Assembly: GCF_000374105.1 (NCBI RefSeq)
Contig: NZ_KB893650.1
Span: 1,707,145-1,771,144, forward strand
Length of the DNA stretch: 64,000 nucleotides
Reading direction: 5' to 3'
DNA from: Kangiella aquimarina DSM 16071
Lineage (GTDB): Bacteria > Pseudomonadota > Gammaproteobacteria > Enterobacterales > Kangiellaceae
The position numbers were made by a program, and so were the translations under genes. This document shows, piece after piece, positions 53,588 to 64,000 of this stretch (the first letter of the stretch is position 1; each line of letters starts with the position of its first letter). Under the pieces are notes generated by a model, which made no database searches, was not told the origin of the DNA, and saw nothing but the letters and a program-made list of their open reading frames with translations.

Positions 53588-56500
53588 TCACTTGGACTGT
53601 TTTTCTTTTGGATTTCTCCAAAGAAGGTAAACAACTGGTAGAACTAACAGTGTAAGAATGACTGCGCTCAACATTCCTCCTACCATGGGTGCCGCAATTC
53701 GGCTCATGACTTCTGAACCGGTGCCTGTTCCATACATAATCGGTAATAACCCCACGATAATAGCAGCTGCTGTCATCATAACTGGACGTACTCTTAAGCC
53801 TGAACCTTGTAAAACAGCCTGACGCAGAGTTTCCAGTCGAGGTTCAACACCTTGCCGCTTGCACTCGTCCACCATATGCCGATAGGCCTGATTTAAATAA
53901 ACCAGCATGATGACGCTGATTTCTACGGCAACACCAGCAAGGGCGATAAAACCCACGCCTACCGCTACAGAGAAGTTATAACCAAGCAAGTACATTAACC
54001 AGATTGAACCCACCATGGCAAGGGGCAAAGTGCCCATGATGATGGCTACTTCTGCAAAACTTCTAAAGTTAAAATAGAGCAATATAATAATGATAGCCAG
54101 TGTCAGAGGCACCACATAAGTCAGTTTTGCCTTTGCGCGCAGCATATACTCATATTGTCCAGACCAATTTAGTGAATAACCTGCTGGTAGATCAACCTGC
54201 TCCTCCACAACCTCCATTGCATTTTTGACATAACTACCAATATCAACCCCATCAATATCAACAAAGGTCCAGCCGTTAAGCCGCGCATTTTCACTTTTGA
54301 TGGCAGGAGGCCCGTCTTCAATGTAAACATTCGCCACATCAGCCAACGCAATTTGCTGACCACTCTCAGTTACAATCGGCAGTAAGGCAAGCTGTTCCGG
54401 GGAACTGCGAAGATCCTGTGGGTAACGAAGATTGACAGGATAGCGCTCAAGCCCCTCGATAGTTTGAGTGACATTCATCCCTCCAATAGCCGTAGCTACA
54501 ATTTGCTGGACATCTGCGATATTTAAACCATAACGAGCGGCTTTATCACGCTGAATATCCACTTTAATATAGCGGCCACCTGCCACTCGCTCAGAATATA
54601 CAGAGGCAGTTCCTAGTACATCTTTTAAAACCTGTTCCAACCGCCTACCAATTTTTTCTATTTCTTTGAGATCTGGGCCAGCCACTTTAATACCCACCGG
54701 TGTTTTGATGCCGGTAGCCAGCATATCGATACGAGTTTTAATTGGCATAACCCAAGCATTTGTCAGCCCTGGAATTTTAACTAGAGCATCCAACTCTTTT
54801 TTAAGCTTGACTGTGGTCATCCCTTCTCGCCATTCTTTTCTTGGCTTTAATTGGATAAAAGTTTCAATCATGGTTAAGGGGGCTGGGTCGGTGGCTGTTT
54901 CTGCCCTCCCGATCTTACCGAAAACACTTTTAACCTCAGGCACAGTTGCAATTAGCTTGTCAGTCTGTTGCAAAATTTCTCGCGCTTTGCCGATGGATAA
55001 ACCTGGATAAGTAGTTGGCATGTACATTAGATCACCTTCATCCAGAGGTGGAATAAATTCACTACCAATCTTATTCACTGGCCACAGCCCTACCACAGTG
55101 ATAATGAAGGCCAATGCAAGAGTTGATCTTGGGTAATGAAGTACAGTCCTTAATGCTGGCATATACACGGCGATGAGTGCTCGGTTTAGTGGATTTTTAT
55201 GTTCGGGCAAAACCTTACCGCGGATGAAATATCCCATAAGTACCGGAACCAGAGTTACCGCCAATGCGGCGCTGGCTGCCATCGCATAAGTTTTGGTGAA
55301 AGCTAGTGGCGAAAACATGCGGCCTTCTTGAGCTTCCAGTGTAAATACTGGTACAAAGCTTACAGTTATAATCAACAAACTGAAAAAAAGGGCTGGACCT
55401 ACTTCTGCTGCGGATTCTGCGACAACTTGCCAGCGATTCTCTTTCGTTAACGGAGTTCGCTCCATGTGCTTATGCATGTTTTCGATCATTACGATGGCAC
55501 CGTCTATCATCGCACCAATTGCAATAGCAATCCCTCCCAGTGACATGATGTTGGCATTGAGTCCTTGAGCATGCATGACGATAAAGGCTGCCAAAATACC
55601 AACCGGCAGGCTGACAATTGCTACAAGACTAGAGCGGACATGAAATAGGAAAGCTATACACACTAAGGCCACAACAATGAACTCTTCTAATAACTTGTAC
55701 CAAAGGTTTTCAACTGCACGTTCGATCAGGCCAGATCGATCATAGACAGTCACAAGCTCAACACCCTCCGGTAGCCCATTTTTAAGGGTGTCAAGTTTGG
55801 CTTTGACACCATCAATGGTTTTTTGTGCATTCTCGCCAAAGCGCATTACTACTATGCCACCGACGACTTCACCTTCACCGTTGAGTTCTGCGATTCCACG
55901 ACGCATTTGTGGTCCAACTGTAATATCAGCAACATCTTTGAGTAACAAAGGCGTGCCATTGACATTTAAACCAAGAGGTATATTGGCAAGATCTTCCTTC
56001 CCTTGGATGTAGCCGGAAGCGCGAACCATGTACTCAGCTTCAGCCATTTCTACCACTGATGCACCTACTTCCTGGTTCCCCCTTTGGATCGCCATTTGAA
56101 TATGAGAAAGTGGAATATTGAAAGCTCGTAATTTATCCGGATGCACCTTTACTTGGTATTGCTTAACCATACCACCGAGGGCAGAGACTTCCGATACTCC
56201 AGGTACTGTTTGTAGTTCGTATTTTAGAAACCAATCTTGCAAACTACGCAACTGACTAATGTCGTGCTTTCCGGTTCGATCCACCAGAGCATATAGATAA
56301 ACCCAACCAACCCCAGTGGCATCAGGACCGAGTTGCGGCTGGGCATTACTCGGCAAGGTTGGAGCTACTTGAGATAGATATTCTAGTACTCGGGAGCGAG
56401 CCCAATAAGCGTCTGTGTCCTCGTCAAAAATAACATAGACATATGAGTCCCCAAAAAATGAATATCCGCGAACAGTTACCGCACCCGGTACCGACAACAT

Positions 56501-56716
56501 AGCAGTAGTTAAGGGGTAAGTGACCTGGTCCTCGACTACTTGAGGTGCTTGCCCAGGATAGTTCGTTTTAATTATCACCTGAACGTCTGATAGATCAGGG
56601 ATCGCGTCTACTGGTGTGTTCTTAAGTGACCAACCACCAATCCCAGCTAGGATTAGCGTGGCAAGTAACACGAAAAAGCGGTTTTTGACAGACCAGCGAA
56701 TTATACCTTCAATCAT
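53588..56716 (-). CDS. cusA: Heavy-metal RND efflux pump CusA
   Basis: Inner-membrane proton-driven pump of 1042 residues that expels Cu(I)/Ag(I) through the CusBC channel. Twelve membrane helices and two large periplasmic loops are apparent. HME-RND signatures include [16 protein letters not shown] near 30, [17 protein letters not shown] near 400, [14 protein letters not shown] and the copper-site region [17 protein letters not shown] and [18 protein letters not shown], whose methionines match the CusA binding site. The gene overlaps cusB by 4 bases. Complete and intact. Confidence 0.96.
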   Translation of the reverse strand: MIEGIIRWSVKNRFFVLLATLILAGIGGWSLKNTPVDAIPDLSDVQVIIKTNYPGQAPQVVEDQVTYPLTTAMLSVPGAVTVRGYSFFGDSYVYVIFDEDTDAYWARSRVLEYLSQVAPTLPSNAQPQLGPDATGVGWVYLYALVDRTGKHDISQLRSLQDWFLKYELQTVPGVSEVSALGGMVKQYQVKVHPDKLRAFNIPLSHIQMAIQRGNQEVGASVVEMAEAEYMVRASGYIQGKEDLANIPLGLNVNGTPLLLKDVADITVGPQMRRGIAELNGEGEVVGGIVVMRFGENAQKTIDGVKAKLDTLKNGLPEGVELVTVYDRSGLIERAVENLWYKLLEEFIVVALVCIAFLFHVRSSLVAIVSLPVGILAAFIVMHAQGLNANIMSLGGIAIAIGAMIDGAIVMIENMHKHMERTPLTKENRWQVVAESAAEVGPALFFSLLIITVSFVPVFTLEAQEGRMFSPLAFTKTYAMAASAALAVTLVPVLMGYFIRGKVLPEHKNPLNRALIAVYMPALRTVLHYPRSTLALAFIITVVGLWPVNKIGSEFIPPLDEGDLMYMPTTYPGLSIGKAREILQQTDKLIATVPEVKSVFGKIGRAETATDPAPLTMIETFIQLKPRKEWREGMTTVKLKKELDALVKIPGLTNAWVMPIKTRIDMLATGIKTPVGIKVAGPDLKEIEKIGRRLEQVLKDVLGTASVYSERVAGGRYIKVDIQRDKAARYGLNIADVQQIVATAIGGMNVTQTIEGLERYPVNLRYPQDLRSSPEQLALLPIVTESGQQIALADVANVYIEDGPPAIKSENARLNGWTFVDIDGVDIGSYVKNAMEVVEEQVDLPAGYSLNWSGQYEYMLRAKAKLTYVVPLTLAIIIILLYFNFRSFAEVAIIMGTLPLAMVGSIWLMYLLGYNFSVAVGVGFIALAGVAVEISVIMLVYLNQAYRHMVDECKRQGVEPRLETLRQAVLQGSGLRVRPVMMTAAAIIVGLLPIMYGTGTGSEVMSRIAAPMVGGMLSAVILTLLVLPVVYLLWRNPKEKQSK

Positions 56717-58362
56717 GGCTGAACCTCCATGTTTTCTTGAACATGATCCATATCCATTCCCTCATGATTTTTCGCTTTGTGTTGACCGTGACTCTTTTCC
56801 AAATATTCATTCTGCGAAGACTGATGTTGGCTGTGGTCCATTTCAATATCACTATGACCACTACTATGAACTTCTTGATCCTCCGCTTTATCCATTTTCA
56901 TTTTATTCGTAGCATCAGGTCGATGAATTTGACTAACAATATATTCGTTATCAATTTGCTTAGTGATTTCCACATGCAGTCTCATATCAGGTTTGAGCCC
57001 CATTAAATCTACATTGGCGGCGACAGAAAAATCCATAGTCATAGCAGGCCATTGCCAGGCATCTACGGGATCATGTTCAAGCACAAGCATGCGGTGGTTG
57101 TCCATAATGCTTTCAATGCGAGCCGCTACCCATACCGATTGCGGCTGAGGGGTTGCGCCAGCATTGCCAGATTCATGGTTCATCCGTTGGAAATCTGAAG
57201 TCTTGCTCGACTCAGAATCAATTAGGAAATGTGCAGAAGTTACAATGCGATCACCAGCTTCGAGACCCGAAATGATTTCCGCCTGTTCGTTGTTGATATG
57301 TCCTACCTTAACAGCTACCGACTTAAAATGCCCTCCTTCCATTGCCAGTACAACCCGGGACTGGTTCCCAGTACGAATCAGAGCTTCCCGTGGGATTAAT
57401 AAGACATTTGACATCGGCTTTGCCTCAATCCGCATCTGAGCGAACATACCCGGCTTGAGATAAGAATCGGGATTATTGAAATGTACTCTAACTTGGGCTG
57501 TACGAGTGACGTTATTGAGTGATGGGTAAATATAATCGACCCTTCCCAGCCATTCACGACCAGGCAAATAATTAAGATGCATACGAACAACATCCCCAAC
57601 ACTTACAAAGGAAGCCTCTCTTTCAAAGACTTCGCCAATTACCCAGATGTGATCTAATTGAGCGATTGCCATTATGCTCTCACCCGGTTTGACAAACATT
57701 CCTTCCCTAACCATTAACTTATCTACGACTCCTGCTTGTGGTGCACTCACTTGAATGGTCTGACTGACTTGACCAGTTTTTCTTACACGACCAATTTCTG
57801 ATTGGGGAACTTGTAGAGCGGCCAGTCGCTCGTTTGCAGCTCTTATAAGGATTGGATCTTTGCGTCTAAGAGCCAAGAGCAGCTCTTCCTGAGCGTTGAC
57901 TAATGTTGGAGCATAGAGTTCATATATTGGCTGACCTTTAATGACCGGTTCGCCCGCTGCTTTAACATAGAGTTTGTCGATCCAGCCTTCGACCCTGGGG
58001 TGGATATGTAACAAACGGTCTTCGTCATACTGGACGTATCCTACAGTTTGTACAGTGTTGTTCATATCACCACTCTTAACTTCAACTGTACGTACGCCCA
58101 AGTTGTTAACTACATCGGGATTTATACTGATTGTACCTTGTGACTTACCGTTACCTTTCTCCTCATATACAGGAATCAAGTCCATCCCCATAGGCGATTT
58201 ACCGGGTTTATCACGTTTATAGTTAGGATCCATAGGCGCAACCCAATACAAAGGTTTTTCCTCATTGGAGTCGGTAGTAGTGTTAGATAATAACCAGACT
58301 CCCATAGCTCCCAAAAAAGCACCGATCAAAACACCGGTTATTGTTTTCGTTAATAGGTTCAT
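56713..58362 (-). CDS. cusB: CusB periplasmic adaptor with fused C-terminal CusF-like domain
   Basis: Links CusA to the outer-membrane channel. It has 549 residues: an N-terminal signal/anchor helix, a heavy-metal-binding segment ([29 protein letters not shown]), then barrel-sandwich and hairpin domains typical of membrane-fusion proteins. From about residue 405 there is a CusF-like domain with [18 protein letters not shown], whose His, Trp and two Met match the Cu(I)/Ag(I) site of E. coli CusF. A His/Met-rich tail ([23 protein letters not shown]) ends the protein. No separate cusF gene is seen, so the chaperone is built in. Confidence 0.94.
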   Translation of the reverse strand: MNLLTKTITGVLIGAFLGAMGVWLLSNTTTDSNEEKPLYWVAPMDPNYKRDKPGKSPMGMDLIPVYEEKGNGKSQGTISINPDVVNNLGVRTVEVKSGDMNNTVQTVGYVQYDEDRLLHIHPRVEGWIDKLYVKAAGEPVIKGQPIYELYAPTLVNAQEELLLALRRKDPILIRAANERLAALQVPQSEIGRVRKTGQVSQTIQVSAPQAGVVDKLMVREGMFVKPGESIMAIAQLDHIWVIGEVFEREASFVSVGDVVRMHLNYLPGREWLGRVDYIYPSLNNVTRTAQVRVHFNNPDSYLKPGMFAQMRIEAKPMSNVLLIPREALIRTGNQSRVVLAMEGGHFKSVAVKVGHINNEQAEIISGLEAGDRIVTSAHFLIDSESSKTSDFQRMNHESGNAGATPQPQSVWVAARIESIMDNHRMLVLEHDPVDAWQWPAMTMDFSVAANVDLMGLKPDMRLHVEITKQIDNEYIVSQIHRPDATNKMKMDKAEDQEVHSSGHSDIEMDHSQHQSSQNEYLEKSHGQHKAKNHEGMDMDHVQENMEVQP

Positions 58363-58378
58363 ATTTGCTCCTGAAAAT

Positions 58379-59722
58379 TTATTTAACCGACTGGGCGTTT
58401 GTATCAGCCTTACCCACCAGTAGGTAATTAATTTGAGTAATCACATAAAATCGCTCTACTGAGATCTCTAGCGCTTCAATTTTCGCGTTCAGTTCAGCAA
58501 TACGTGCGCGAACGGCTTCGGCAAAATCTCCATCGTCATTGTTATAAGCTGTAAGGGAAGCCTCTGCTTGCTCTGCCATTTGTGGTAAAAGTTCCTGGAC
58601 ATACAACTTTTGACGTTCGTTCAAACGGTTTAGCTGACTAATCGCAGTATCCAGTTCAGCTATTAATTTACGCACTAAAAGTTGTCTTTCGGTTCGAATG
58701 GCTTCGGCTCTTGATACAGCCGCACTGACTTCCTTATCCTGTAAATTGTCAGTAAAGATTGGCAGATCGAAGCTGATACCAACTGAAAACATGTCTGCCC
58801 GCTCACGTCCAAAGGAATCTTCTGCCCGATTACCATACTGGGCATTTAGTCCCCATTCAGGTTTATATTTCTGACGTGCTAATTCAACTTCTATTTCCAT
58901 AGAATTAATTCGCTGATCCACCGCCTTTAAAGATGGGTGTTGATGTATCTTTTCGTACAATACCTCCAGTGCCATATTAGCTTCATTGCCTATAATAGGA
59001 TTGAGGGTACTGACTTCTGGGAGATTATTGGGAAGTATAGGGTTCGGGAGGAAGCCAACCCACTCAGTTAGCCGCTGCAAATTGGCATCCTTCTCTTGTT
59101 GCAACACAGTTAGGCGATCATCTATCCGGGTCAACTCCAATTGAGCACGGACTAAATCTTGTTGTCTTGCACGCCCAACCACTGAGGAATAACTGGCTTT
59201 TGTTGCATCCAATAGTTGTTCAAACAAAGCAAGATCTTGCTCTATTAGTCGTATGCTCTCCTGTGCTTTAAAGACTTCTAGCCATAACCGTGTAACGATG
59301 ACTCGAACTCTAGCAGCACGATCTTGACGTAAAAGAGGTTCTTGCTTAGCGAGTTCTATTTTTTTGCGGCTTCCTAACTCGAGAGTTTGGCCACGAGGAA
59401 ACTTCTGGCTAACACCAATGCTTAGCTGGGTCATCGGCTCTTGATTAATGTCAAAACCGTCGGTTGGTAGATTAGCTGCCATTAGACTAACCTTAGGATC
59501 AGGTAGCGATAAAGCAGAAATTGATTCACTGGTCAATGCATCCTCACGGTAACGACTAGCATTCAGCCAGGGATCGGAAGTAATTGCCAAAACAACCGCG
59601 GATTCTAAGGTTAAATTGTTTTGAGTATGCATACGCTGCGTGTTTATAAATTCTTCCAAGGTATAAGCTTGAGAATTTACTCCTACCAGCAAAACTATTG
59701 GAAATAGCAATTGAATCTTCAT
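58379..59722 (-). CDS. cusC: Outer-membrane efflux channel CusC
   Basis: TolC-family trimeric outer-membrane protein of 447 residues with a signal peptide (MKIQLLFPIVLLVGVNSQA). Two OEP repeats are seen, with LTLESAVVLAITSDPWLNASRY near the N-terminus and long helical hairpins (LAKQEPLLRQDRAARVRV, ELNAKIEALEISVERFYVITQINYLL). It completes the CusCBA tripartite pump and overlaps the DUF411 gene by 4 bases. Confidence 0.93.
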   Translation of the reverse strand: MKIQLLFPIVLLVGVNSQAYTLEEFINTQRMHTQNNLTLESAVVLAITSDPWLNASRYREDALTSESISALSLPDPKVSLMAANLPTDGFDINQEPMTQLSIGVSQKFPRGQTLELGSRKKIELAKQEPLLRQDRAARVRVIVTRLWLEVFKAQESIRLIEQDLALFEQLLDATKASYSSVVGRARQQDLVRAQLELTRIDDRLTVLQQEKDANLQRLTEWVGFLPNPILPNNLPEVSTLNPIIGNEANMALEVLYEKIHQHPSLKAVDQRINSMEIEVELARQKYKPEWGLNAQYGNRAEDSFGRERADMFSVGISFDLPIFTDNLQDKEVSAAVSRAEAIRTERQLLVRKLIAELDTAISQLNRLNERQKLYVQELLPQMAEQAEASLTAYNNDDGDFAEAVRARIAELNAKIEALEISVERFYVITQINYLLVGKADTNAQSVK

Positions 59723-60234
59723 TGTGATTTTACCTTTTGCTGTTCTTGACTAATTATTGAAGTAAATATTTCAGCTGAACCATCCTTTTTTAGTAGCAAT
59801 ACTTTATAAGGCATAAACTTCTGCCCCACTTCCATTCCAGGACTGCCCACCGGCATTCCCGGAACACTTAGACCGATTGCATCCTCTGGTGGATTTTGCA
59901 GAAACTGCTGTATAAAACGACCAGGTATATGGCCTTCGAATACATAGCCATCGCTTGTAACTGCTGTATGGCAAGAGCGGTATTTGGGCTGAATTTTATA
60001 ATCGCTTTTAATGCTATATAAATCGGTTGGATGATAAATCTTAGTGGCAAAGCCGGCGTCTTCAATGTGGCGAATCCACTTTTGACAGCATTTGCAAGAC
60101 TGACTTTTGTAAACATTAAGCAAGGCAATAGATGAGGTTTTTTCTGGCTCTTGTTCACCCTGTGAACAAGCGACTAGAAATAACAAAGAAAAAAACATTA
60201 CAGTATGAGACAGATAATTCGATACGAATTTCAT
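59719..60234 (-). CDS. DUF411 periplasmic metal-binding protein
   Basis: A 171-residue protein with a lipoprotein-like signal (LLFLVACSQGEQ, lipobox VAC). The DUF411 core follows: VYKSQSCKCCQKWIRHIEDAGF with a CxCC-type metal motif, YRSCHTAVTSDGYVFEGHIP and GLSVPGMPVGSPGMEVG. DUF411 proteins are common in copper and silver operons and probably bind Cu(I). First structural gene before cusC; 115 bp follow the small exported gene upstream. Confidence 0.9.
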   Translation of the reverse strand: MKFVSNYLSHTVMFFSLLFLVACSQGEQEPEKTSSIALLNVYKSQSCKCCQKWIRHIEDAGFATKIYHPTDLYSIKSDYKIQPKYRSCHTAVTSDGYVFEGHIPGRFIQQFLQNPPEDAIGLSVPGMPVGSPGMEVGQKFMPYKVLLLKKDGSAEIFTSIISQEQQKVKSQ

Positions 60235-60349
60235 AGTAACTCCCGGTTAATTAGCGCGATGAGAGCTTTTAATAGCTGTTCCGCAGTACATTTAATATTT
60301 GAGTAGTAAAATGGTTACAAACCCGTATTTTAGGCGTAGTAACCCTATA

Positions 60350-60736
60350 TCACTGGGAGATGGGGGGGCGAAACAGTGAAGTCCTCTCTTGGGTTTGAAA
60401 GGAAATTGTATTTTCTAAGTTGGGCATGTAAGACAACTTTGCGAGGAAAGTCTTAACAGTGCTCAGAACTGCAACCTTAGTATAGTTACAGTCCATCTGA
60501 GTGCATTCAACCTGGCTGCAGCAGATGTGGGAATCTACCTTTGCGATACCTATGGACGTTGTGCGATCTACATGATGTTGCCGAGTAACCAAGCCTAAGT
60601 TTACAGTTCCTTGAACAACAGTAATATCTTTAGGCTTCATTTCTTTGCATGACAATCCATCAACGCCAAAAAACTGGAAAGTAAAGGCCAGTAAAGCGAT
60701 AATTGTAATGTAATATTTTAAACAAACTTTTCGCAT
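60350..60736 (-). CDS. Small exported Cys-containing protein, CzcI-like
   Basis: A 128-residue protein with a signal peptide (ITIIALLAFTFQFFGVDG) and a CCSQVECTQMDC cluster. The tail TSLFRPPISQ ends like the CzcI/CopL-type small proteins that precede metal efflux operons. No enzyme motif. It is the first leftward gene after the CopR box at 60913 and is likely co-transcribed with DUF411-cusCBA. Modest support for a metal-sensing or chaperone role. Confidence 0.6.
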   Translation of the reverse strand: MRKVCLKYYITIIALLAFTFQFFGVDGLSCKEMKPKDITVVQGTVNLGLVTRQHHVDRTTSIGIAKVDSHICCSQVECTQMDCNYTKVAVLSTVKTFLAKLSYMPNLENTISFQTQERTSLFRPPISQ

Positions 60737-60873
60737 GCAGTGATGATGAAACCTTTTTGGTAAATATTATCTAGTTACAAATCTAAAGATGTGACTGCTT
60801 ATCTTTATCAATAGATCTGATGTTTAAAATTAATTTGCTCGTAATTTCTGATCAAATAAACTATTTCACACCA

Positions 60874-60928
60874 ATTATCGAACAACTCCGCTGACAGCAT
60901 TATGACGCCAAGATTACAATGTTGTAAT
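60874..60928 (-). promoter_or_regulatory. CopR-type box and -10 of the cus operon
   Basis: On the minus strand ATTACAACATTGTAAT (60913-60928) is followed by CTTGGCGTCAT. The hexamer GATAAT (60874-60879) lies exactly 33 bp below the box. The opposite side lacks the GTCAT flank, so activation is probably directed left, towards cusCBA. Confidence 0.7.
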
Positions 60929-61022
60929 AATTTGAAATAAACAAGATCTTAGTATTTAACTATCTTGTATTTAAGTTCGAATATCTATACCATCTGATTT
61001 CTTTTAATGACTGGCCGATACT

Positions 61023-61394
61023 TTGCTAGCACGTCGACTCGCACACAGTTTTGTTTTGCTCTTGCTAATACAGGCAGTCGCTCCTTTGGCTGATGCCTTT
61101 CAGTTATATGGCCAATATGCGGAAGGCTACACCTGCTCTTTAGCAATTAATTCTTTGGAATGTACGACAGAACTTGATGTTGATAAGGACACTTTTCATT
61201 TTGAACAAGAGCTATTGAGTGACGACTGTTCCGGATGTGTTAGTTGTTATCATTGCCATACATGTCATATCTATATGTATTTCCTCAAGGAATTCACTCT
61301 CTCCTTTTACTCCATAAATATTAAACCAAACAGCTTCAACCTCTCAGGTGAAGTGGGTGTAATCACTTCTTTGGAACGTCCTCCCAGACAATAG
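61023..61394 (+). CDS. Small exported Cys-rich protein, CzcI-like
   Basis: A 123-residue protein with a signal peptide (FVLLLLIQAVAPLADA) and the cluster CSGCVSCYHCHTCH, ending in LERPPRQ. CzcI-type proteins upstream of czcCBA have similar size, His/Cys clusters and proline-rich tails. The only start is TTG at 61023 and no good ribosome-binding site is seen, so the N-terminus is uncertain. It precedes the outer-membrane channel gene by 76 bp. Confidence 0.55.
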   Translation: MLARRLAHSFVLLLLIQAVAPLADAFQLYGQYAEGYTCSLAINSLECTTELDVDKDTFHFEQELLSDDCSGCVSCYHCHTCHIYMYFLKEFTLSFYSINIKPNSFNLSGEVGVITSLERPPRQ

Positions 61395-61470
61395 ACGCAT
61401 CATTAAAATCACATTAATTAACAGATTTTGATAAAAGCCCCTTTGTTTATTGGTTTGGAGAATAATTTAT

Positions 61471-62778
61471 ATGTTCTATGAGCACGTACGTCCTGCCGCT
61501 TTGCGGTTAATGATTTTGTTTTTTTTCGGAGTTGTCACATTACATGCGCCACAACAGTCGATTGCTATGGAAAATATGTCTGTGGCAAAGCTAACACTAA
61601 ATTTACAACAAGCATTAAAAATGACTTTAGACAGCAACCCTGAACTGGAGCTATTTCAGTACCAGTTTAAGGAGCTTGAAGGTGCTATGACTACGGCATC
61701 AGTTAAACCCAGCTACCAGCTTGGTGTTGAACTTGAAAATTTTTCTGGTAATGGAGAGTATAGCGGATTAGACAATTCAGAATTGACCGTTTCACTTTCT
61801 TCAGCAATTGAGCTGGGTGGAAAGTTGGATGCCCGCCAACAAGTCGTGACAGCAAATAATGACTATCTGGGTACACAAAAACGACTTAAGACATTGGAAT
61901 TGCTGTCTGAAACGACTAAACGATATCTTGAGGTTCTAGCAGCTCAAGAGCGAATAAAACTTGCCGAAGAGTCAGTACAGATAGCACAAAAAGCTATTAC
62001 AATTGTTAAGCGGAGGGTGAAGCTTGGTGCCAGTATGACGGCTGAAGCGAGTAGAGCTGAGGCTTCTCTTGCTCAGGCAGAACTAACACTCAATAAAGAG
62101 CAATCTAATTATCGCGCAGCGCAAGTAAATCTCGCTTCTATGTGGGGAGAGTTGGATGTGTCCTCCTTTGCCGTTCAAGGAAATCTTTATCAATTTGGAA
62201 AGAGTCGAAGCCTCGAACAGTTACTTACTGAAATACAGAATAACCCATCAATCCGGCAATATGCTGCACTTGAACGTATCAGGGATGCTGAGTTAGATCT
62301 GGTCAGATCAAACAATCAAAGTGACCTGAACTGGTCTGTTGGCGTTGTTCGTAACGAGGCCAGTGGCGACATAGGGTTAAAAGCAGGGTTCAGCATGGAG
62401 CTGTTTACCGAGTCGCGAAATCAAGGCGCTTATCAACGCGCTCAAGCAGCAAAAGAACAAACCTTTGTTAGCAAGAGAACTGCCCTGCTTCGCCTACAGA
62501 CTCAACTAGCGAAAACCTATCAATATAGAGAGCAATCGATAAAGACTACTCAACGTCTTGAGCAGGATATTATCCCTGCCCTTTTGTCTGCGCTAAGTGA
62601 TTCTGAAGAGGCATATAAGCGCGGTAGATATAGCTATTTTGAGTATGTTTTGGCTAGACAGGAATTGATTGCTGCCAAGAGAAAACTGATTGATGAAGCT
62701 GTTGCTGTGTTGTTGTTTGGAGTGACCATTGAGCAATTAATTGCACAGCCACTGACTCAACCTGCAGTCGAACTCTAA
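61471..62778 (+). CDS. CzcC/CusC-type outer-membrane efflux channel (second system)
   Basis: TolC-family protein of about 435 residues from the ATG at 61471 (GGAG upstream), with a signal sequence ending in QQSIA. It has LTLNLQQALKMTLDSNPELELFQ, then PSYQLGVELENFSGNGEYSGLDNSELTVSLSS and the second repeat SIRQYAALERIRDAELDLV, which match CzcC proteins of metal RND systems. It is distinct from CusC at 58379-59722. The adaptor gene follows 45 bp downstream. Confidence 0.92.
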   Translation: MFYEHVRPAALRLMILFFFGVVTLHAPQQSIAMENMSVAKLTLNLQQALKMTLDSNPELELFQYQFKELEGAMTTASVKPSYQLGVELENFSGNGEYSGLDNSELTVSLSSAIELGGKLDARQQVVTANNDYLGTQKRLKTLELLSETTKRYLEVLAAQERIKLAEESVQIAQKAITIVKRRVKLGASMTAEASRAEASLAQAELTLNKEQSNYRAAQVNLASMWGELDVSSFAVQGNLYQFGKSRSLEQLLTEIQNNPSIRQYAALERIRDAELDLVRSNNQSDLNWSVGVVRNEASGDIGLKAGFSMELFTESRNQGAYQRAQAAKEQTFVSKRTALLRLQTQLAKTYQYREQSIKTTQRLEQDIIPALLSALSDSEEAYKRGRYSYFEYVLARQELIAAKRKLIDEAVAVLLFGVTIEQLIAQPLTQPAVEL

Positions 62779-62823
62779 AGCTATGTTAGCGCATAAGTTA
62801 CAAACAGAATTCAGGACATTAAA

Positions 62824-64000
62824 AATGAACCTACAAAAGACACAATTTCTTAAACGTTGGTCGCTGCTTTTGCTGATTCCATTGATGGTCTTAGCCCATA
62901 ACGTGACAAACGCCTTTGCACAGAGCGCCGAAACTAATAAAAGTCTCCAACAAGCTAAAGGCCCGAATGGCGGGAAGATACTAAGTGACGGCAATGTTAC
63001 CTTAGAACTGGCGATTTTCGAACGTGGTGTTCCACCCGAATACCGTGCGTGGATTACACAAGATGGAAAACCTGTTAAAGACGCAAAACTGACGGTAACT
63101 TTAACACGTCTAGGTGGTCAGCAAGATATATTTAACTTCAACCAAAACAACGACTATTGGCTTGGTGATGGCGTTGTAACTGAGCCACACTCATTCGATG
63201 TGTCAGTGGACTTGCGTCTGGATGGCAGTAATTACCAATGGCAGTGGCAATCCTATGAAGGACGAATCCAAATTAAGGAAGACATGGCTAAAAAAGTAGG
63301 AATTACTACACAGCCTGCCGGTCCCGCTAGCATTGAGCGTCATTTACCAGTTTATGGCCGTTTGGTTACGCCTCCCGATCAGAAAGCGCACATTCGTGCA
63401 CGATTCCCAGGCGTGGTGACTGCGGTTCATGTCAACATCGGTGACCAAGTCAATAAAGGGGATGTTCTGGCAATTATTGAGTCAAACGAAAGCCTGCAAC
63501 GTTATGAATTGCGCGCCCCAATCGCTGGCATCATTCAGGAGCGCTCCGTCAATGTAGGTGAAACTGTTACTAATGCCCCGCTCTTAACATTGGTTAGTAA
63601 CAAAAAGCTATGGGCCGAATTCAAAATCTTTCCAGGCCAACGCTCAGAGGTTCAAGCCGGGCAAATTGTCCATATCATCCATAATAATCACACTGACGAG
63701 AGCAAACTTACTCACATCACTACTACCTCCTCAGGATCACCGTATGTCATCGCTCGAGCAGTTTTAAATAATGAGGATGGTGAAATGGCGCCTGGTGATT
63801 TAGTTCAAGGTCAGATTGATGTCGAAAAAATTGAAGTACCCCTTGCCGTAGACAACCGAGGCTTGCAGAGTTTTCGCAACTGGACGGTAGTATTTATCAA
63901 AGTTGGTGATACCTATGAGATTCGTCCTCTGAAACTAGGGCTTAGTGATGGACGCTATACAGAGATTCTGATCGGTCTAAACCCTGGCGATAACTATGTG
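62824..64000 (+). CDS. CzcB-type periplasmic adaptor (3' part outside window)
   Basis: Membrane-fusion protein of a second heavy-metal RND system; 392 codons are visible and the frame is open at the right edge. A signal sequence ends near AFAQS. The long N-terminal domain KGPNGGKILSDGNVTLELAIFERGVPPEYRAWIT is typical of CzcB. The barrel-sandwich hybrid domain follows with ARFPGVVTAVHVNIGDQVNKGDVLAIIES and APIAGIIQERSVNVGETV. The pump gene (czcA-like) is expected just beyond 64000. Confidence 0.93.

Overview
The window reads as part of a gammaproteobacterial genome, or a large mobile island in one. The protein families (CopA/CopB copper oxidase pair, CusCBA, HsdMSR, Tn7-like TnsABC-TniQ) and the base composition suggest a moderately AT-rich, probably aquatic gammaproteobacterium. 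No genus can be fixed from the sequence. Nearly everything here is accessory: defence, transposition, metal resistance and a small metabolic cassette. No tRNA, rRNA or CRISPR array was seen.

Region 1 (1-16.3 kb) is a defence island. A type I restriction-modification operon is read leftwards as hsdM, hsdS, an embedded gene for a 1099-residue membrane protein, and hsdR, which runs off the left edge. Then come three small genes of unknown role and a second candidate defence operon: a metallo-beta-lactamase-fold protein, a protein fusing E2-like, E1/ThiF and JAB/JAMM domains, and a membrane protein. A divergent BrxR/CapW-like WYL regulator stands at the head of this operon. Two paralogous membrane-protein genes lie on either side of the module in the same orientation. 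The E2-E1-JAB module is the most interesting system in the window.

Region 2 (16.3-23.2 kb) is a mobility block: a tyrosine recombinase and a HTH protein read leftwards, then tnsA-tnsB-tnsC-tniQ of a Tn7-like transposon read rightwards. No transposon ends could be fixed, so whether the metal genes to the right are its cargo is an inference.

Region 3 (23.2-37 kb) holds a cytochrome c and porin pair, the copper two-component system copRS, and the divergent copA-copB-NTF2-like-cytochrome c operon. It also has two decayed genes, a DMT exporter, a CPA2 antiporter and a cardiolipin synthase.

Region 4 (37.4-53.3 kb) is a leftward run of 17 genes (one of them frameshifted). It starts with a MerR-family regulator, a metal-binding HMA protein, a Cu(I) P-type ATPase, a cupredoxin and a P-II-like protein. 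It continues into an NMP-salvage and energy cassette: NMP phosphorylase, PRPP synthetase, beta-CASP nuclease, acetate kinase and phosphoketolase. It ends with an amino-acid permease and an orphan Rieske protein.

Region 5 (53.6-64 kb) is a CusCBA efflux operon with a DUF411 gene, diverging from the start of a second CzcCB-type efflux operon that runs off the right edge.

Four near-palindromic sites (core ATTACA-N3-TTGTAAT) tie regions 3 to 5 into one probable CopR regulon. Each lies exactly 33 bp from a -10-like hexamer, in front of porin-cytochrome c, copRS/copA, the ATPase operon and the cus operon. The ATPase operon also carries a textbook MerR-type promoter with a 19-bp spacer, so periplasmic and cytosolic copper sensing probably converge there.
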